The translations under genes and the position numbers were made by a program. Under the pieces are notes generated by a model. That model did no database searches and was not told where the DNA came from. It saw only the letters and a program-made list of their open reading frames with translations. A DNA stretch of 64,000 nucleotides from Saccharomycopsis fibuligera x Saccharomycopsis cf. fibuligera (lineage: Eukaryota > Ascomycota > Saccharomycetes > Ascoideales > Saccharomycopsidaceae): the NCBI GenBank assembly GCA_001936135.1, contig CP012817.1, forward strand, positions 1,054,001 through 1,118,000, in the 5' to 3' direction. Below, piece by piece: positions 9,519 through 20,475 of the stretch (position 1 is the first letter of the stretch; the number at the start of each line of letters is the position of its first letter).

Positions 9519-9717
9519 CCTTTTTTCGCATTCGAATATTTTTTTTTTTTCTTTGAATCAAAAGTATCAACAAATGTCAAAGCGACAACGAAAAGAAAGA
9601 AAGAAACGGAAAAGCGTTAAGCCAGACTGTTCTGCGATCCACCGTTCTGCCAGATTGACAATCACCACCGAATAGACGATCTTTATCTGACATATCAATA
9701 CCGAATTTTGAAGCAGA

Positions 9718-11352
9718 ATGTCCTCTATTCAATTGCTCAATCCTAAGGCTGAGTCCATTAGAAGAGCTCAAGCTTTGCAGGTCAATTCTGCGGCCGCCCA
9801 GGGCTTGCAAGATGTCTTGTCCTCCAACCTTGGTCCTAAAGGTACACTTAAGATGTTGGTGGACGGCGCTGGGTCGATCAAGCTAACCAAAGATGGTAAA
9901 GTTTTACTTTCTGAGATGCAAATCCAGCACCCAACTGCAGTGATGATTGCCAGAGCCGCCACCGCTCAAGATGAGATCACTGGTGACGGTACCACCACCG
10001 TTGTGTTGCTTGTGGGCGAGTTGCTCAAGCAAGCAGAAAGGTTCATTAGCGAAGGGGTCCATCCTAGAATAATAACCGACGGGTTTGAAATAGCTAGAAA
10101 AAGCACGTTGGAGTACTTGAATGGCTTCCAGAAACAAAAAACCGTGGCGGAATTGGACAGGGAGTTGCTTTTACAGGTGGCAAGATCATCATTGTCTACT
10201 AAGGTCAATGCTAAGTTGAGCGAAGTTTTGACGCCAATTGTCACTGATGCTGTGTTATCGGTGAGAGATAAAGACGAACCAAAGAAAGTCGACTTGCATA
10301 TGGTAGAAATCATGACGCAGCAGCACGAGACAGTTTACCAAACTCAGTTGGTGAAAGGGCTTGTTTTGGATCACGGTGCCAGACACCCGGATATGCCAAA
10401 GATTGTTAACAATGCTTACGTGTTGATCTTGAATGTCAGTTTGGAGTACGAAAAGACCGAAGTCAATTCAGGTTTCTACTATTCTTCCGCTGAGCAAAGA
10501 GCCAAATTGGTGGAAAGTGAAAGAAAATTCGTTGATGATAAATTAAGAAAAATTGTTGATTTGAAAAACGAAGTTTGCGGTCTTGATAGTGACAAAGGGT
10601 TTGTCATTATAAATCAAAAGGGTATTGACCCAATGTCGCTTGATGTTTTGGCAAAGCACAACATTTTAGCCCTTAGAAGAGCTAAAAGACGTAACATGGA
10701 GAGATTACAGCTAGTCACTGGCGGTGAGGCACAAAATTCTGTTGATGATTTGAGTCCAAAAGTTCTTGGTTATGCCGGTAAAGTTTATGAACAAACTTTG
10801 GGTGAAGAAAAATTCACTTTTGTCACTGAAACCAGAGACCCAAAATCTGTTTCCATTCTTATTAGGGGTGCAACTCAGCATGTTTTGAAACAAACTCAAG
10901 ACGCTATAAGAGACGGTCTCAGAGCGGTCAGCAACACGATAAAGGATCAAGCTTTGGTGCCTGGTGCCGGTGCATTTTTCCTTTCTGCAAACACTCACTT
11001 GACCGAGAACTTGTCCAAGTTGGCCAAGGGTAAGACCAAGACAGGGGTGCAAGCATTTGCTGAAGCATTACTTGTAGTGCCAAAAACTTTGGCCACCAAT
11101 GCCGGTTACGATGCCTTGGACGTTATTAGCAGCTGTCAAGACGAAATCTTGGAAGGTAACGTTGTTGGTATTGATTTGGAATCTGGTGAACCATTCGATC
11201 CTGAAGTCGACGGTATATGGGATTCTTTTAGAGTGTTGAGAAACGGAATAACTAGTGCCGTTGGTATTGCTAGTAACTTGTTGTTATGTGATGAGTTGTT
11301 GAAGGCTGGCCGTTCTTCATTGAAAGAAGGTCCACCAATGCCTGGCCAATAA
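9718..11352 (+). CDS. CCT6: cytosolic chaperonin TRiC/CCT subunit zeta (Cct6)
   Basis: Cct6 is one of eight subunits of the cytosolic group II chaperonin that folds actin, tubulin and other proteins using ATP. The product is 544 residues, normal for the family. Visible signatures are [16 protein letters not shown] (about 37-52), the ATP-binding GDGTT motif (89-93), and the GAGAFFLSA and C-terminal [19 protein letters not shown] segments that identify the zeta type. The gene is intronless, and I found no in-frame CTG codon, while TTG is the main Leu codon. A Reb1-type site lies upstream. Confidence 0.97.
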   Translation: MSSIQLLNPKAESIRRAQALQVNSAAAQGLQDVLSSNLGPKGTLKMLVDGAGSIKLTKDGKVLLSEMQIQHPTAVMIARAATAQDEITGDGTTTVVLLVGELLKQAERFISEGVHPRIITDGFEIARKSTLEYLNGFQKQKTVAELDRELLLQVARSSLSTKVNAKLSEVLTPIVTDAVLSVRDKDEPKKVDLHMVEIMTQQHETVYQTQLVKGLVLDHGARHPDMPKIVNNAYVLILNVSLEYEKTEVNSGFYYSSAEQRAKLVESERKFVDDKLRKIVDLKNEVCGLDSDKGFVIINQKGIDPMSLDVLAKHNILALRRAKRRNMERLQLVTGGEAQNSVDDLSPKVLGYAGKVYEQTLGEEKFTFVTETRDPKSVSILIRGATQHVLKQTQDAIRDGLRAVSNTIKDQALVPGAGAFFLSANTHLTENLSKLAKGKTKTGVQAFAEALLVVPKTLATNAGYDALDVISSCQDEILEGNVVGIDLESGEPFDPEVDGIWDSFRVLRNGITSAVGIASNLLLCDELLKAGRSSLKEGPPMPGQ

Positions 11353-12358
11353 TTGCACTAACCTTGATAGTACTGGTTGTTAAAGGTTAAAATCAACTCA
11401 TCGGTGAGACTTGTTGATGTTATAGATGTTTAGTGCTAATTGGAGATGAACTGCAATTTGCTTGATTAATATATTTAATGAATTTTAGTATCGTTTTTAA
11501 AGACCTTTTTTGTAATTACTAGACAGTTGGGCGTTGTACTTACTATATAAGCTCAAAGCGAATTTTCACCAGCTCAACTGCTTGTATAGTAGTTTACTTA
11601 CATATTCCAACGTTATATGTGTACAGCAAGTGCACAAAAAACTATGCCAACTCGAACAACTCATCTTGGCAGAATTCTACTTTTACATTTCATATCGTCA
11701 TAAATTTGTAATAAAGCAACAGTTTCCACACAAATTCCTTTAAAACGTAACGCTAGTGGTAAAGCGAACTTGCTAACCCAAATTGGCTTGGTTTTAATGT
11801 GTTGCACTTTAGCATTTAGTCAATATTATCAGGCTTTTTTTTTTGCTACTGGTGTCTCTTCGTTGAAAAGAGCAGTAAAAGAAAATTGTATTACGGTGCA
11901 TGTTGTAACTGTACTGCAGCTCGTTTTACCTTCTTCATAATAATAAGGCTTCTGTAAAGACCAATGCGTCTCGTTACTATGACAGTAAATGCCAAAAAAT
12001 AAAAAAAGAAAAAAAAACTATAAACACTTATTCTGGAACCCAGTCTGAAACATACTATTGGTAAATTGTTGGTGTATGTGATGGTCCGTTGTAGGTTATC
12101 ATATGTGCCTTTTGGTAACGGAGGCCCATTGAGATGTCCGTTTTCGGTAATTTTTGAGCACTGGAAGCGCTGCTATTCGCATTCTCAAATTTTAAGAAAG
12201 TTGCCAGTAATAAAAGCAAAATACACTTTGCGCCATTTATATAAATATGAAGTCCCCTTATGGGCAGAAAGTGCCAACAAAAAAATGTTATTTTGTAAGA
12301 TGTTGTTTTTGACATTCTGCCGTCTGTATTATCACGCTTACATAAATTTAAAGAAAAA
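11353..12358. other. intergenic region, no gene seen
   Basis: About 1 kb of AT-rich DNA lies between CCT6 and the spliced gene starting at 12359. It holds the CCT6 3' region and the next promoter. Short open frames on both strands (up to about 100 codons) show no recognisable features. Confidence 0.6.
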
Positions 12359-12966
12359 ATGGCCTCATACATTAGTAACGAAGGATTGGATGAAGAACCA
12401 ATTGAGCCTAACTTTTATCAATTTGAAATTACAAGCAAAGAAGACTTCAAGTGCTCTTGCAGCGGTTGCTCTTTTAGGGAAAAACAATTGAAAAATATTC
12501 GAATGGTATGTCATCATGATAACGGATAACAAGATCCACTCTTGATGAGACTATTAAATATAGCGCCTACTTACGTTAACTAACCACACCTCAAAAGTTA
12601 TTCGCCTTAGGATTTATTATGCCACCATTTTGGATAGTCAGTGCAGGTCTACTTCTTGTCAACTATTGCAACCACAACAGGGCCTTTCAATCGCCTCATA
12701 ACTTGAAAGCCAAGCTTGAGGAGCTATTTCTCCAAAACAAAAATAATGGATTCATTTCCCCAAGTCATGTTAGCAAGAGAACAGCTATGGATTACTATCG
12801 AGAGATGGCTAATGATTGTCTAGCGGTGTCAATGGACATGCACTCAAGAACCGAAGCTAATTTCACTAAATGGGGCTATTATTCGATTCTTGGGATCTGC
12901 ATATATTTCATTATCGGCTTACTAATTTATTTAATCGCCAGACACAGTTCCTTTGATAATCTTTAA
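12359..12966 (+). CDS. two-exon gene for a small putative membrane protein, unknown function
   Basis: Exon 1 is 12359-12505 (49 codons) and ends at a consensus GTATGT donor. Exon 2 is 12598-12966. Together they give 171 residues. Exon 1 is acidic and ends in a cysteine cluster (CSCSGC, about residues 32-37), then a basic segment. The junction leads into a hydrophobic stretch (ALGFIMPPFWIVSAGLLL), and a second strongly hydrophobic segment lies near the C-terminus (about 145-165), so two membrane passes are likely. The intron (92 nt) has a TTAACTAAC branch site. The in-frame acceptor is AAG at 12595-12597; the TAG at 12608-12610 would shift the frame to an early stop. The family is not recognised; the Cys cluster could be lipidated or bind metal. 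Confidence 0.65.
12506..12597 (+). other. intron of the small membrane-protein gene
   Basis: Donor GTATGT at 12506-12511, branch-like AACTAAC ending at about 12584, and an AAG acceptor ending at 12597, 13-14 nt after the branch adenosine. The use of AAG rather than TAG is inferred from frame continuity. Confidence 0.6.
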
Positions 12967-13590
12967 GGCGTCCTTTTTTGGGGCAACTTTCAGAGTATTC
13001 GTTTCCCAATAGAGCCACTTAGTTCTTACTAGCTGAATTCATTTTTCATTTTGTGTTCTTTCAACTCACCCACTTAATTACACTCAACAAACACAGAATC
13101 CTTCAAATGATAGGTGACTTTAATAAAGAGAAAGTCTACAATGAGATAACCTTCATCGTCACAATCGGGCGCTTTCTTAATATTTCAGCATTGTCTTCAA
13201 AGTCCTTGAACTTCCTCAAACAGATGTGTCGCACATGTATATACCAATTTTGTGGATAATATATACTCTAACACCCTTTTTTGGCCAGCAAGGATTTCCC
13301 GATTTGTACATCAAAGGTCCTGTCCTCAATACTCAACGGTTACTTTTTGTGACTATTTTTAACTCCTTAAATGTTAGTTAATTTGGATATAAATGAACAT
13401 CGTTTAGCACTTATGGGGTTGGAAAGATCCAATTTTCGATTTTTTGTAAAAAGGAATAGAGGCACATGGAGAAGAAACTACAAGCCTTTGAAAATATAAA
13501 ATTACAATATATATACACTTTTTACATAAACAACATCAGGAGAAAAAACTGTTAAAAATATTACAGAACGTTCTTTTTAATATTAAAAAT
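12967..13590. other. STE3 upstream region
   Basis: 624 bp of AT-rich DNA separate the preceding gene from STE3. Short A/T-rich blocks are present near 13490-13590. I saw no gene and no certain factor site. Confidence 0.55.
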
Positions 13591-14958
13591 ATGGTCAACT
13601 ACCAAGCCTTACAAATAGCACTATCGGTAATTGCGCTTTGTGCGCTAGTCGTTCCAATTATCGTTCAATTCAGTAATGCTCATAGATTCCCATTTTTGTG
13701 TTTATTCTTCTGGTTGGGGTTACAAACTTTGCAAAATGTCATTAACGGCTCTATTTGGGGAGGATCCAATTTTTTTGAAGTTTGGAATGGCAAAGTTTAT
13801 TGTGACATTTTAGTATATCTAAATGATGCAACAATGACGGGTCTTATTTGCTCTGTCGCTGGGATTTGCTTTTTCTTGTACAATACTATTTCAACGACTA
13901 ATTTTATTTGCTACTCTCCTTTAAAAAGAAACTTGATTTACGCTGCTATTTGTTTGATTTCACCAACAATTATTTTGTCTCTTTCTTATCTTCTATTGGT
14001 TCAGAGATTTGCATTGGTTCGCTTTGATGGTTGTACTCCAGTACATGGGCTGAGCTACATGAATTTGATTATTTTGTGTTTGCTCCCATTTTTATGGTCA
14101 CTTGTGGTTATAGGGCTTGCCTCATTAACTATCATTGCTTTTTTCCGGAAAAGAAATGATGTTAAAGATATCCTTCATTGCACTAATTCTGGATTGACAT
14201 TGGCAAAATTTGCCAAAACATTAACATTTTGTATTATAACAATTTGCATTGAGGTTCCAGTGCTTGTTATCTATTCTATTTTCAATGTCAAGGGAAATCA
14301 GCAACATTATAGTTTTAGTGAGACCCATAATCCAGTGACGTGGAATCAAATACTTATTGTGCCCCACGATAAGCCATTTTACGCTCGTTGGATTTATATT
14401 TCTGTTTGCTATTTGTCTTTTGTTATTTTTGGTTTGGGGGAAAACACAATTCCTATTTACAAGAAAATTCTTGGATTACTTGGTCTTGGGTACTTTGTCA
14501 AAAAATATGATCAATACAGACAAGACAAGAAAGACGAAAAATACGACGCGGAAGACAAAGAACTGCCACTCAACAAAGTATTCAAAAATAATTCAAGACA
14601 AAACGAGCTCTTTTACACCAAATCCAACATATTCGACGATTTTACAGATTATGATGAAGAGGAAAGTATTTCTAGTACTAAGCACAACCATAGCAAACAC
14701 AAAGAAAAGATAAGAGCAATAGAGCTTTCTTCACTTTCAGATCACACTTGCATACTGCAAAAACTGAGCCACGCTCATAAGCCAAGCTCCAGCTATTCTG
14801 AAGCATCATTGTCCTCAAAAAACTATACACAGCAAGCTTGCAAAGAACTCAAAATTAAAAAAGACAGTGAAAGTGTAAGAGAACCTAACAGCAGCATTGA
14901 TTCCAACCAAGTAACATTCAGGTACGAAGTCAAGACAAGTTACATACAGCAGGACTGA
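13591..14958 (+). CDS. STE3: a-factor mating pheromone receptor Ste3
   Basis: Ste3 is the class D (fungal) G-protein-coupled receptor for farnesylated a-factor, made in alpha cells and signalling through the mating MAPK cascade at the plasma membrane. The 455-residue product has seven hydrophobic segments in about residues 5-290, with Ste3-family features including the WGGSNFFEVWNGKVYCDI region (a family-typical W...W...YCDI pattern) after the second segment. The cytoplasmic tail (about 300-455) is hydrophilic and Ser/Lys-rich, as expected for a regulatory tail. Length is close to S. cerevisiae Ste3 (470). No intron is needed. Confidence 0.93.
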   Translation: MVNYQALQIALSVIALCALVVPIIVQFSNAHRFPFLCLFFWLGLQTLQNVINGSIWGGSNFFEVWNGKVYCDILVYLNDATMTGLICSVAGICFFLYNTISTTNFICYSPLKRNLIYAAICLISPTIILSLSYLLLVQRFALVRFDGCTPVHGLSYMNLIILCLLPFLWSLVVIGLASLTIIAFFRKRNDVKDILHCTNSGLTLAKFAKTLTFCIITICIEVPVLVIYSIFNVKGNQQHYSFSETHNPVTWNQILIVPHDKPFYARWIYISVCYLSFVIFGLGENTIPIYKKILGLLGLGYFVKKYDQYRQDKKDEKYDAEDKELPLNKVFKNNSRQNELFYTKSNIFDDFTDYDEEESISSTKHNHSKHKEKIRAIELSSLSDHTCILQKLSHAHKPSSSYSEASLSSKNYTQQACKELKIKKDSESVREPNSSIDSNQVTFRYEVKTSYIQQD

Positions 14959-15723
14959 GTTAACAACCAGCTTTATTTCTTTTAATTTTTTTCTGTGTTT
15001 ATATTGTTCATTTTGTTTTCCTTTTAGTTTCGTTAGACCCCCTTTATGTTGGCTATATACGTTCCAATTCTGCATGTTGACCTGGTGTTTTTGGTCAAAA
15101 CGTGATGTATAACGATGCGCGCTTACATAATCCGGAAAAATAGATTACGTACCACGTGATCTTATCGTGAGCCTAATTTAGTTTTGTGTTCCTTCTGGAC
15201 TTTTTAGGTTTTGCCTGTAATTTAATCCTCGCAACGTTATTGGTGCGCCTCCATAAGAACTACGCCCATTAAACCCATACAGGTCGCCTGTAAATATTTA
15301 CCGTACTCTGTTGTTACAAAGCTTGTATAAAGTTTTGGTGATACTGCTTTTACTAAGATATACTGATTTATTCTTTCATATACAGTATCCCGTTGCACTG
15401 GTTTGCCTTCTGCCCTTTTCTGGCTTTCGTTGCTGTTTTGTTTTATTTTCTGCTGCCGCTGTATCTGCACACTGAAAAGGAAATTTTCCCAGGTCATTCA
15501 TGAACACTGTGCTGCGAGCAGGCGCACACGACAACGACAACAACAACAACAACGACAACAACAACAACAACGACGCACTTTGGTCTTCGAGCTTTATTAT
15601 ATCTTTTATTTCTTTCTTATTCTCCAGTTCTTCAGTACATCAAAGTACCAGCATCCACCTTCAAAAAATTTTTTGTTGGCATCTTCGCACAATTGGCTTT
15701 GTCGTTGGCTTTTCAGTCATATA
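14959..15723. other. LST4 upstream region
   Basis: 765 bp between STE3 and LST4. It contains a CACGTG core (about 15152-15157) and an AAC/GAC trinucleotide repeat (about 15527-15570). The LST4 reading frame stays open upstream into this repeat, but the family-like protein start is the ATG at 15724. Confidence 0.6.
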
Positions 15724-18700
15724 ATGTTGGCCAACTTGTTCAATAAAAGCATATCATCCTCGCCCATAGAGCTGCCTTCCTTATACAGTGTGTCTCCCTT
15801 GTCTTTGTCAAATACCGAGTCAGATATAATAATTCACCAGAAACTCAACAACTTCCCGCTATATGGAACCAACGAAGTCTTACATTTTGCTTTCGACAAA
15901 AATGATTTCCGCATTTTAGTTCTCGAGGATACTGGCAACATTTTATCTAACGATAGATACTATGTTTTGTATGATTCTGAAATCGAAAAGAATAAATTTC
16001 TGGAGGATCGCAAGAGTTCCTCAATATCAAGGGCCCAGCAGCAAAGATTTCATGAAAATTTATACGACACAAAGGAAATTAAACTGATTGCTCAGTATCT
16101 TTTTGGATCAAGTTTTCAAGGCGAGTTGAAGCAAACATCAAGAATACATTCTGAGCCAGAAGATTTGAGTAAAAGCTTGAAAAATAAGACACTAGTGGTG
16201 AGGACGTACCATTTTGATGCAAATTTTGAGGATACTCTACTTGCTTCCAAGAAGAAGCCACAAGCTCCTGTCTCACCTCCAAGCACAAGCCCTATTAATA
16301 AAACAAATGTTCCTGTGCCTGAATTTAGAACGGATATTTTTGATGATACCAAGTCCTCTCCTGGTTCCGGCACTAGTTCTTACTCAAGGGTTCAAAAATT
16401 GCAATATTATGGAAATTCACCTGTTGATGATGCTGTAGACAATGAGAAAGCTCACAGCTGGACTGCTGAGCCCGCAACAAAAATTGATCATGATTTCAGC
16501 TCAAAAAACAACACCCCGATTGGTATTTGTATTGTTTTACCATTTTCTTCAGAAGAGCTCACACAAACAATTGGTGCAAATTATCAGGAATTTGACAAAT
16601 GGCTATACGAGATTCAAGATCTCACCTTGAAGTATTTGAAAAAGTACTACGCCTTGCAAGTGGAAGGTAACATGAAAGAAACCAATAAAGCTGGCCTAGC
16701 ATCTTCAATAATACCAAAATCCTTTTTTGGCACTCAACTGTCCAAATGTCAGAAAGAATCAAGTGAATCTAGTTTGGATACTGGTTCCACTAAAACGAGG
16801 ATCAAAAAATCGAATTCCAAGAACAAGTTTAGATTTTTTAAAGTTGATAATGCACAAAGAAATAAGATACATTTTAACAGATTGCTCTTGCAAACAAATT
16901 TTGAAACTGAAAAAGTGTTTTTGAATTATTTTCATAGAATTAACATATTTTTGAATACACCAAGAATCATTACAGGTATAACGAACTTGGAAAAACTTTT
17001 GAAAATCAATCTTTTGGCACCAAATACAAATACGCCATCAAGTACTAGTAGCCCCAAGGCTAGCAATAAAACGCCAAAAAATGTTTTATTTTTGCAATTT
17101 TGTAAAGAGATACGGCATTGGCTAACAATTCATGATTCCATGTACTCTGCTAAATCTGGAGCAAAGTTTTTACCAACCTTACTCGCTTTGCTTTACCCAT
17201 TGCGCCAGCATTTAATTGAGTCTAAGCCAGCAAATAAAAAAACCAAGATTGTTAGAGTAGTTTTTGCTGCTCAGAATGATGTGGTGATTAACAGTTTACT
17301 ATCAATATTAAGCAATTTTCTTCCAGATGTTATTTTCAAGTATGATATTTTATCGGAATCTGAATATAACGGACTAAAAGACACACTTATCAAAGAAGAA
17401 GGCAATACCCTGACAAAATCAAATTCGAACACAAAAAGTAGCGTCCATCAGCTTTCTACCACTACTAGTGAAAATAGTCAATATGATAATTCCCATATTG
17501 TAAACTCCGCACCACCGCCAACTGACTTGAAAAGTGGAATTCCAGAAGAAGCGGTTGACACAAGTTCTGATTCAATTGAAATAAAACCTTTGGGAAAAAA
17601 AAATTTACCTCCTTTAGATTTATCTAATACCGAGTCTAGAATATCAGAAGCTGCTAGTGAATATAGCAGATCGGATTCCAGATCAAGTTCAAGGCCTCAC
17701 ACTCCATATTTGCTTCACAATTTTGCTCCTCCTTCGCCAATCATTTCTAAAAATAGGGGGCTTACGTTATCCTCACCCAAATCAATCCCAATCACGCAAA
17801 CATCAACCTACGATTCATTTACTGCATATTCTTCACAATCTGAATCGTCTTCATATAAAAGTTTGAATGACTTTGACAACTTCTCTTATTTTGTGAGAAG
17901 TGGCTCGATAAGTTCTAACAACAATAATTACTTTTCAAGCAATCCTAGATCGGGTTTAAATTCATCTAGAAGCTCATCTTTTGTGCAACATAACGATGAT
18001 GAAACTCGCTTACCTAAATTCTTTTCTGGAAGTGCAAATGAACCGACTAGAAGAAGATTACAAAAAACTCTTTCGGTAACTGACTTGACACAGAAAAGTA
18101 TTAGAGCGTCAAATTCCTCCGCAAATAAGGCTAAGATTTTTTCGAAGAAAATTGATCTCATCAAGAGAACACCAACGGCCATTTTGAAGATCAATTTCCA
18201 AAAATACAGTTGTTTGAATAATTTAAAATATTTTAATAATGGAAGCTTAAAGCCATCGTACTCTAGAACAAACAACAGTGATGGGGTAAGTGCCCAATCA
18301 TTTCAGACGAATGATCAAGAAGAAGGATTTTCAACAATCTTAGATATTTCCAAGCCACGACGCAATCGCAAAGAAGATAAGCTCAACAGAATGGTTTTGC
18401 TTGAAAATAATAAGTCAATGAAGAATTATATTCATGATATCATGATCAAGCAAAATATTGACTCAAAATATGATTATCGCACTAAAGTTTTAAATGTTTC
18501 TTTTGACACAAAGTCTTTACTTCAAAATGAGTACGAAGACGCTTACGTTTATAATCAAGCTGATGTTGAAAATGATGCTGCTGACAATTACGAGTCAGAA
18601 CTTTCAAAAAAGTATCTCAACAATGATGCTCCATATGGGAAAATTACTGTTCCTGGATCAGAAATTGATTTACCACCCCTTGTTGGAATATCTATGGACT

Positions 18701-19443
18701 TCATTCCTGAATTCACAATTCAAGCAGTTAAAAAGTCTGAAAATATTAAACAGCTGATTATTACAGCAATGAAGCAAGATTTGTTTCACAATGAGTACAT
18801 TGACAAGTGGGTTTCTGGCTCTAATGCTTCACAGAACGAGTTTGATTTGGATTTCGGAACGGATAAGAAATCAATTACCAAAACTATTTTCGTCAATCTT
18901 GCTACCCGTGAAATAAACGAGTTTGAGATCGTTTTAAAGCTGAATAGCCAGGATAAGCCAGGCAAATATAACACTTCTGTTGCGACTCATAAACATTCAG
19001 AACCAATAATTAGTTCGAGTAGCTTAACTAGTTCTGGCAGAGCTACTCCAGAGCAAGAAATTAACAGCTATAACTCAGTGATTAATATTCCTAAGTCGAA
19101 TATGAGTATTGGAAATCAAGGAAGTAGTTCTCATGTTCGTCATTCTTCCATTTTTTCAACATCTTCTCTATCATCATCATCTCCTGGATCTTCTTCCCAT
19201 TACTCTCAATCATCATCACCGATAAAGGCATCTCCATCAATTCTAAACTTGTTTGATTTTAGTAATAATTATCTTACTAATAATAATCCCTTCACATTTC
19301 AGGGTAAAGATTTTGTCTTGATGGGTAATAAGGTATTTGATGAGCAAGGAAAGTTATGTGCGAAAGACCTTCAGTCTTTAACCCAAGAAATGGAAACTAT
19401 TTTGAATGTTTTTGCTAATGTTCACGATGATGCTGATGTATAG
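15724..19443 (+). CDS. LST4: Lst4, folliculin-interacting-protein family TORC1 regulator
   Basis: Lst4 pairs with Lst7 (folliculin) as a GTPase-activating complex for Gtr2 at the vacuole, activating TORC1 in response to amino acids; it was first found through Gap1 permease sorting. The start at 15724 gives 1239 residues beginning MLANLFNKS, like the MLGNLL start of yeast Lst4. Near the N-terminus is the longin-like block with FRILVLEDTGN and, later, LIAQYLFGSS. The middle (about 560-870) is Ser/Asn-rich linker, and the C-terminal half has DENN-like segments (about 890-1130). It is longer than the roughly 830-residue S. cerevisiae protein, mostly through linkers. It rests on pattern resemblance, as this family diverges fast. 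Confidence 0.75.
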   Translation: MLANLFNKSISSSPIELPSLYSVSPLSLSNTESDIIIHQKLNNFPLYGTNEVLHFAFDKNDFRILVLEDTGNILSNDRYYVLYDSEIEKNKFLEDRKSSSISRAQQQRFHENLYDTKEIKLIAQYLFGSSFQGELKQTSRIHSEPEDLSKSLKNKTLVVRTYHFDANFEDTLLASKKKPQAPVSPPSTSPINKTNVPVPEFRTDIFDDTKSSPGSGTSSYSRVQKLQYYGNSPVDDAVDNEKAHSWTAEPATKIDHDFSSKNNTPIGICIVLPFSSEELTQTIGANYQEFDKWLYEIQDLTLKYLKKYYALQVEGNMKETNKAGLASSIIPKSFFGTQLSKCQKESSESSLDTGSTKTRIKKSNSKNKFRFFKVDNAQRNKIHFNRLLLQTNFETEKVFLNYFHRINIFLNTPRIITGITNLEKLLKINLLAPNTNTPSSTSSPKASNKTPKNVLFLQFCKEIRHWLTIHDSMYSAKSGAKFLPTLLALLYPLRQHLIESKPANKKTKIVRVVFAAQNDVVINSLLSILSNFLPDVIFKYDILSESEYNGLKDTLIKEEGNTLTKSNSNTKSSVHQLSTTTSENSQYDNSHIVNSAPPPTDLKSGIPEEAVDTSSDSIEIKPLGKKNLPPLDLSNTESRISEAASEYSRSDSRSSSRPHTPYLLHNFAPPSPIISKNRGLTLSSPKSIPITQTSTYDSFTAYSSQSESSSYKSLNDFDNFSYFVRSGSISSNNNNYFSSNPRSGLNSSRSSSFVQHNDDETRLPKFFSGSANEPTRRRLQKTLSVTDLTQKSIRASNSSANKAKIFSKKIDLIKRTPTAILKINFQKYSCLNNLKYFNNGSLKPSYSRTNNSDGVSAQSFQTNDQEEGFSTILDISKPRRNRKEDKLNRMVLLENNKSMKNYIHDIMIKQNIDSKYDYRTKVLNVSFDTKSLLQNEYEDAYVYNQADVENDAADNYESELSKKYLNNDAPYGKITVPGSEIDLPPLVGISMDFIPEFTIQAVKKSENIKQLIITAMKQDLFHNEYIDKWVSGSNASQNEFDLDFGTDKKSITKTIFVNLATREINEFEIVLKLNSQDKPGKYNTSVATHKHSEPIISSSSLTSSGRATPEQEINSYNSVINIPKSNMSIGNQGSSSHVRHSSIFSTSSLSSSSPGSSSHYSQSSSPIKASPSILNLFDFSNNYLTNNNPFTFQGKDFVLMGNKVFDEQGKLCAKDLQSLTQEMETILNVFANVHDDADV

Positions 19444-20475
19444 GACATGGTTGGTTGATTTATTTATTTTTTGCTTTTTTGGTATTATAATAATTCTTGC
19501 ATTTTTTCACAGTTTTTAAATTGTTTCGTATCTTCTCATGATTATGTATATTACCTTTAATTTGTTTTTTAGTTAGGTTTACGTTTTTGCTGATTTTTAT
19601 TTATTTAATATTTTTGGGTAATTGGATACAGGTTTTAACTATTGCTTATACTTTCACGAGATATCGCTGAATAATGTTTCATTTAGAGATTTTTACTTGT
19701 AGGACAAAAATCTGCTAAATTTTCTGTTATGTGTCGTTATGAAATTGATACAAATATTTGAGAAACTTATGTGTGTGTGTGTGTGTCCTGCATTGATTTC
19801 CGCCTCGCCAGCCCACACTCAAGGTCCCACACTAGAAAAAAATAGCTCTGTTTTCGTGTTACATTCAAGTGTCTTTGAGGGTTTTCACGTTTAGTTTTTG
19901 ACCTACAGATAACAAATTTTTATTGCCAAGATACTTCCAATGCGAATAGGCCCCCAATTCTGTGTAAGACACTTGTTAGTATTGATAACAATTCGCCAAT
20001 TAAGCAACTTACTTCCTATGAGAGCTGCCGCTTGAATATACGGGAATGAAAGAACATATCTTTCTATGTGTATCTATGAACGACTTGTAATGTATTCACG
20101 CACATGCAGACTTGACTGTTTAGTACATGTCTTTATTGATACAGAAATAAAACAATTCCGAATAAGCTGAAATAACATTTATAATTTTTTTATAAAGTTT
20201 TTCTTTAGCACGCATCGTTTGAAAAGTAAGATAGATAAAACAAAACGTTTGGAAAGTAAAGAGTACAAAGTACAATAACAAAGTCCCTTTATCGTGAATA
20301 TAAAAAAGGTAAGGAAATACAAAATATGAAAAATGCTGAAAAGTATCAAAAGCGTAGACAAAGAAAGAGATAAAAAAAAAAAAAAAAAAAAATATGAAAT
20401 CAGAACTAAAAAAATTTCGATATTGGACTAGTAAGGTTCATGTAAAATGAACCAAAATGATAATTGAAGGTGGAA
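19444..20475. other. convergent intergenic region LST4/GDA1
   Basis: About 1 kb between two 3' ends. It contains a (GT)n microsatellite at about 19770-19787 and an A tract at about 20372-20391. No gene was seen. Confidence 0.6.

Larger units (their letters stand above)
8752..9717. other. divergent promoter region between ISY1 and CCT6
   Basis: This 966-bp spacer separates the two start codons. It contains a T tract (about 8925-8946), a GTT/TTG-rich stretch, a possible small gene at 8969-9379, a TTACGTCA bZIP-like site (9307-9314), a Reb1-type site (9512-9518) and a further short T tract (about 9538-9550). Base composition falls from GC-rich to AT-rich across it. Confidence 0.7.
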
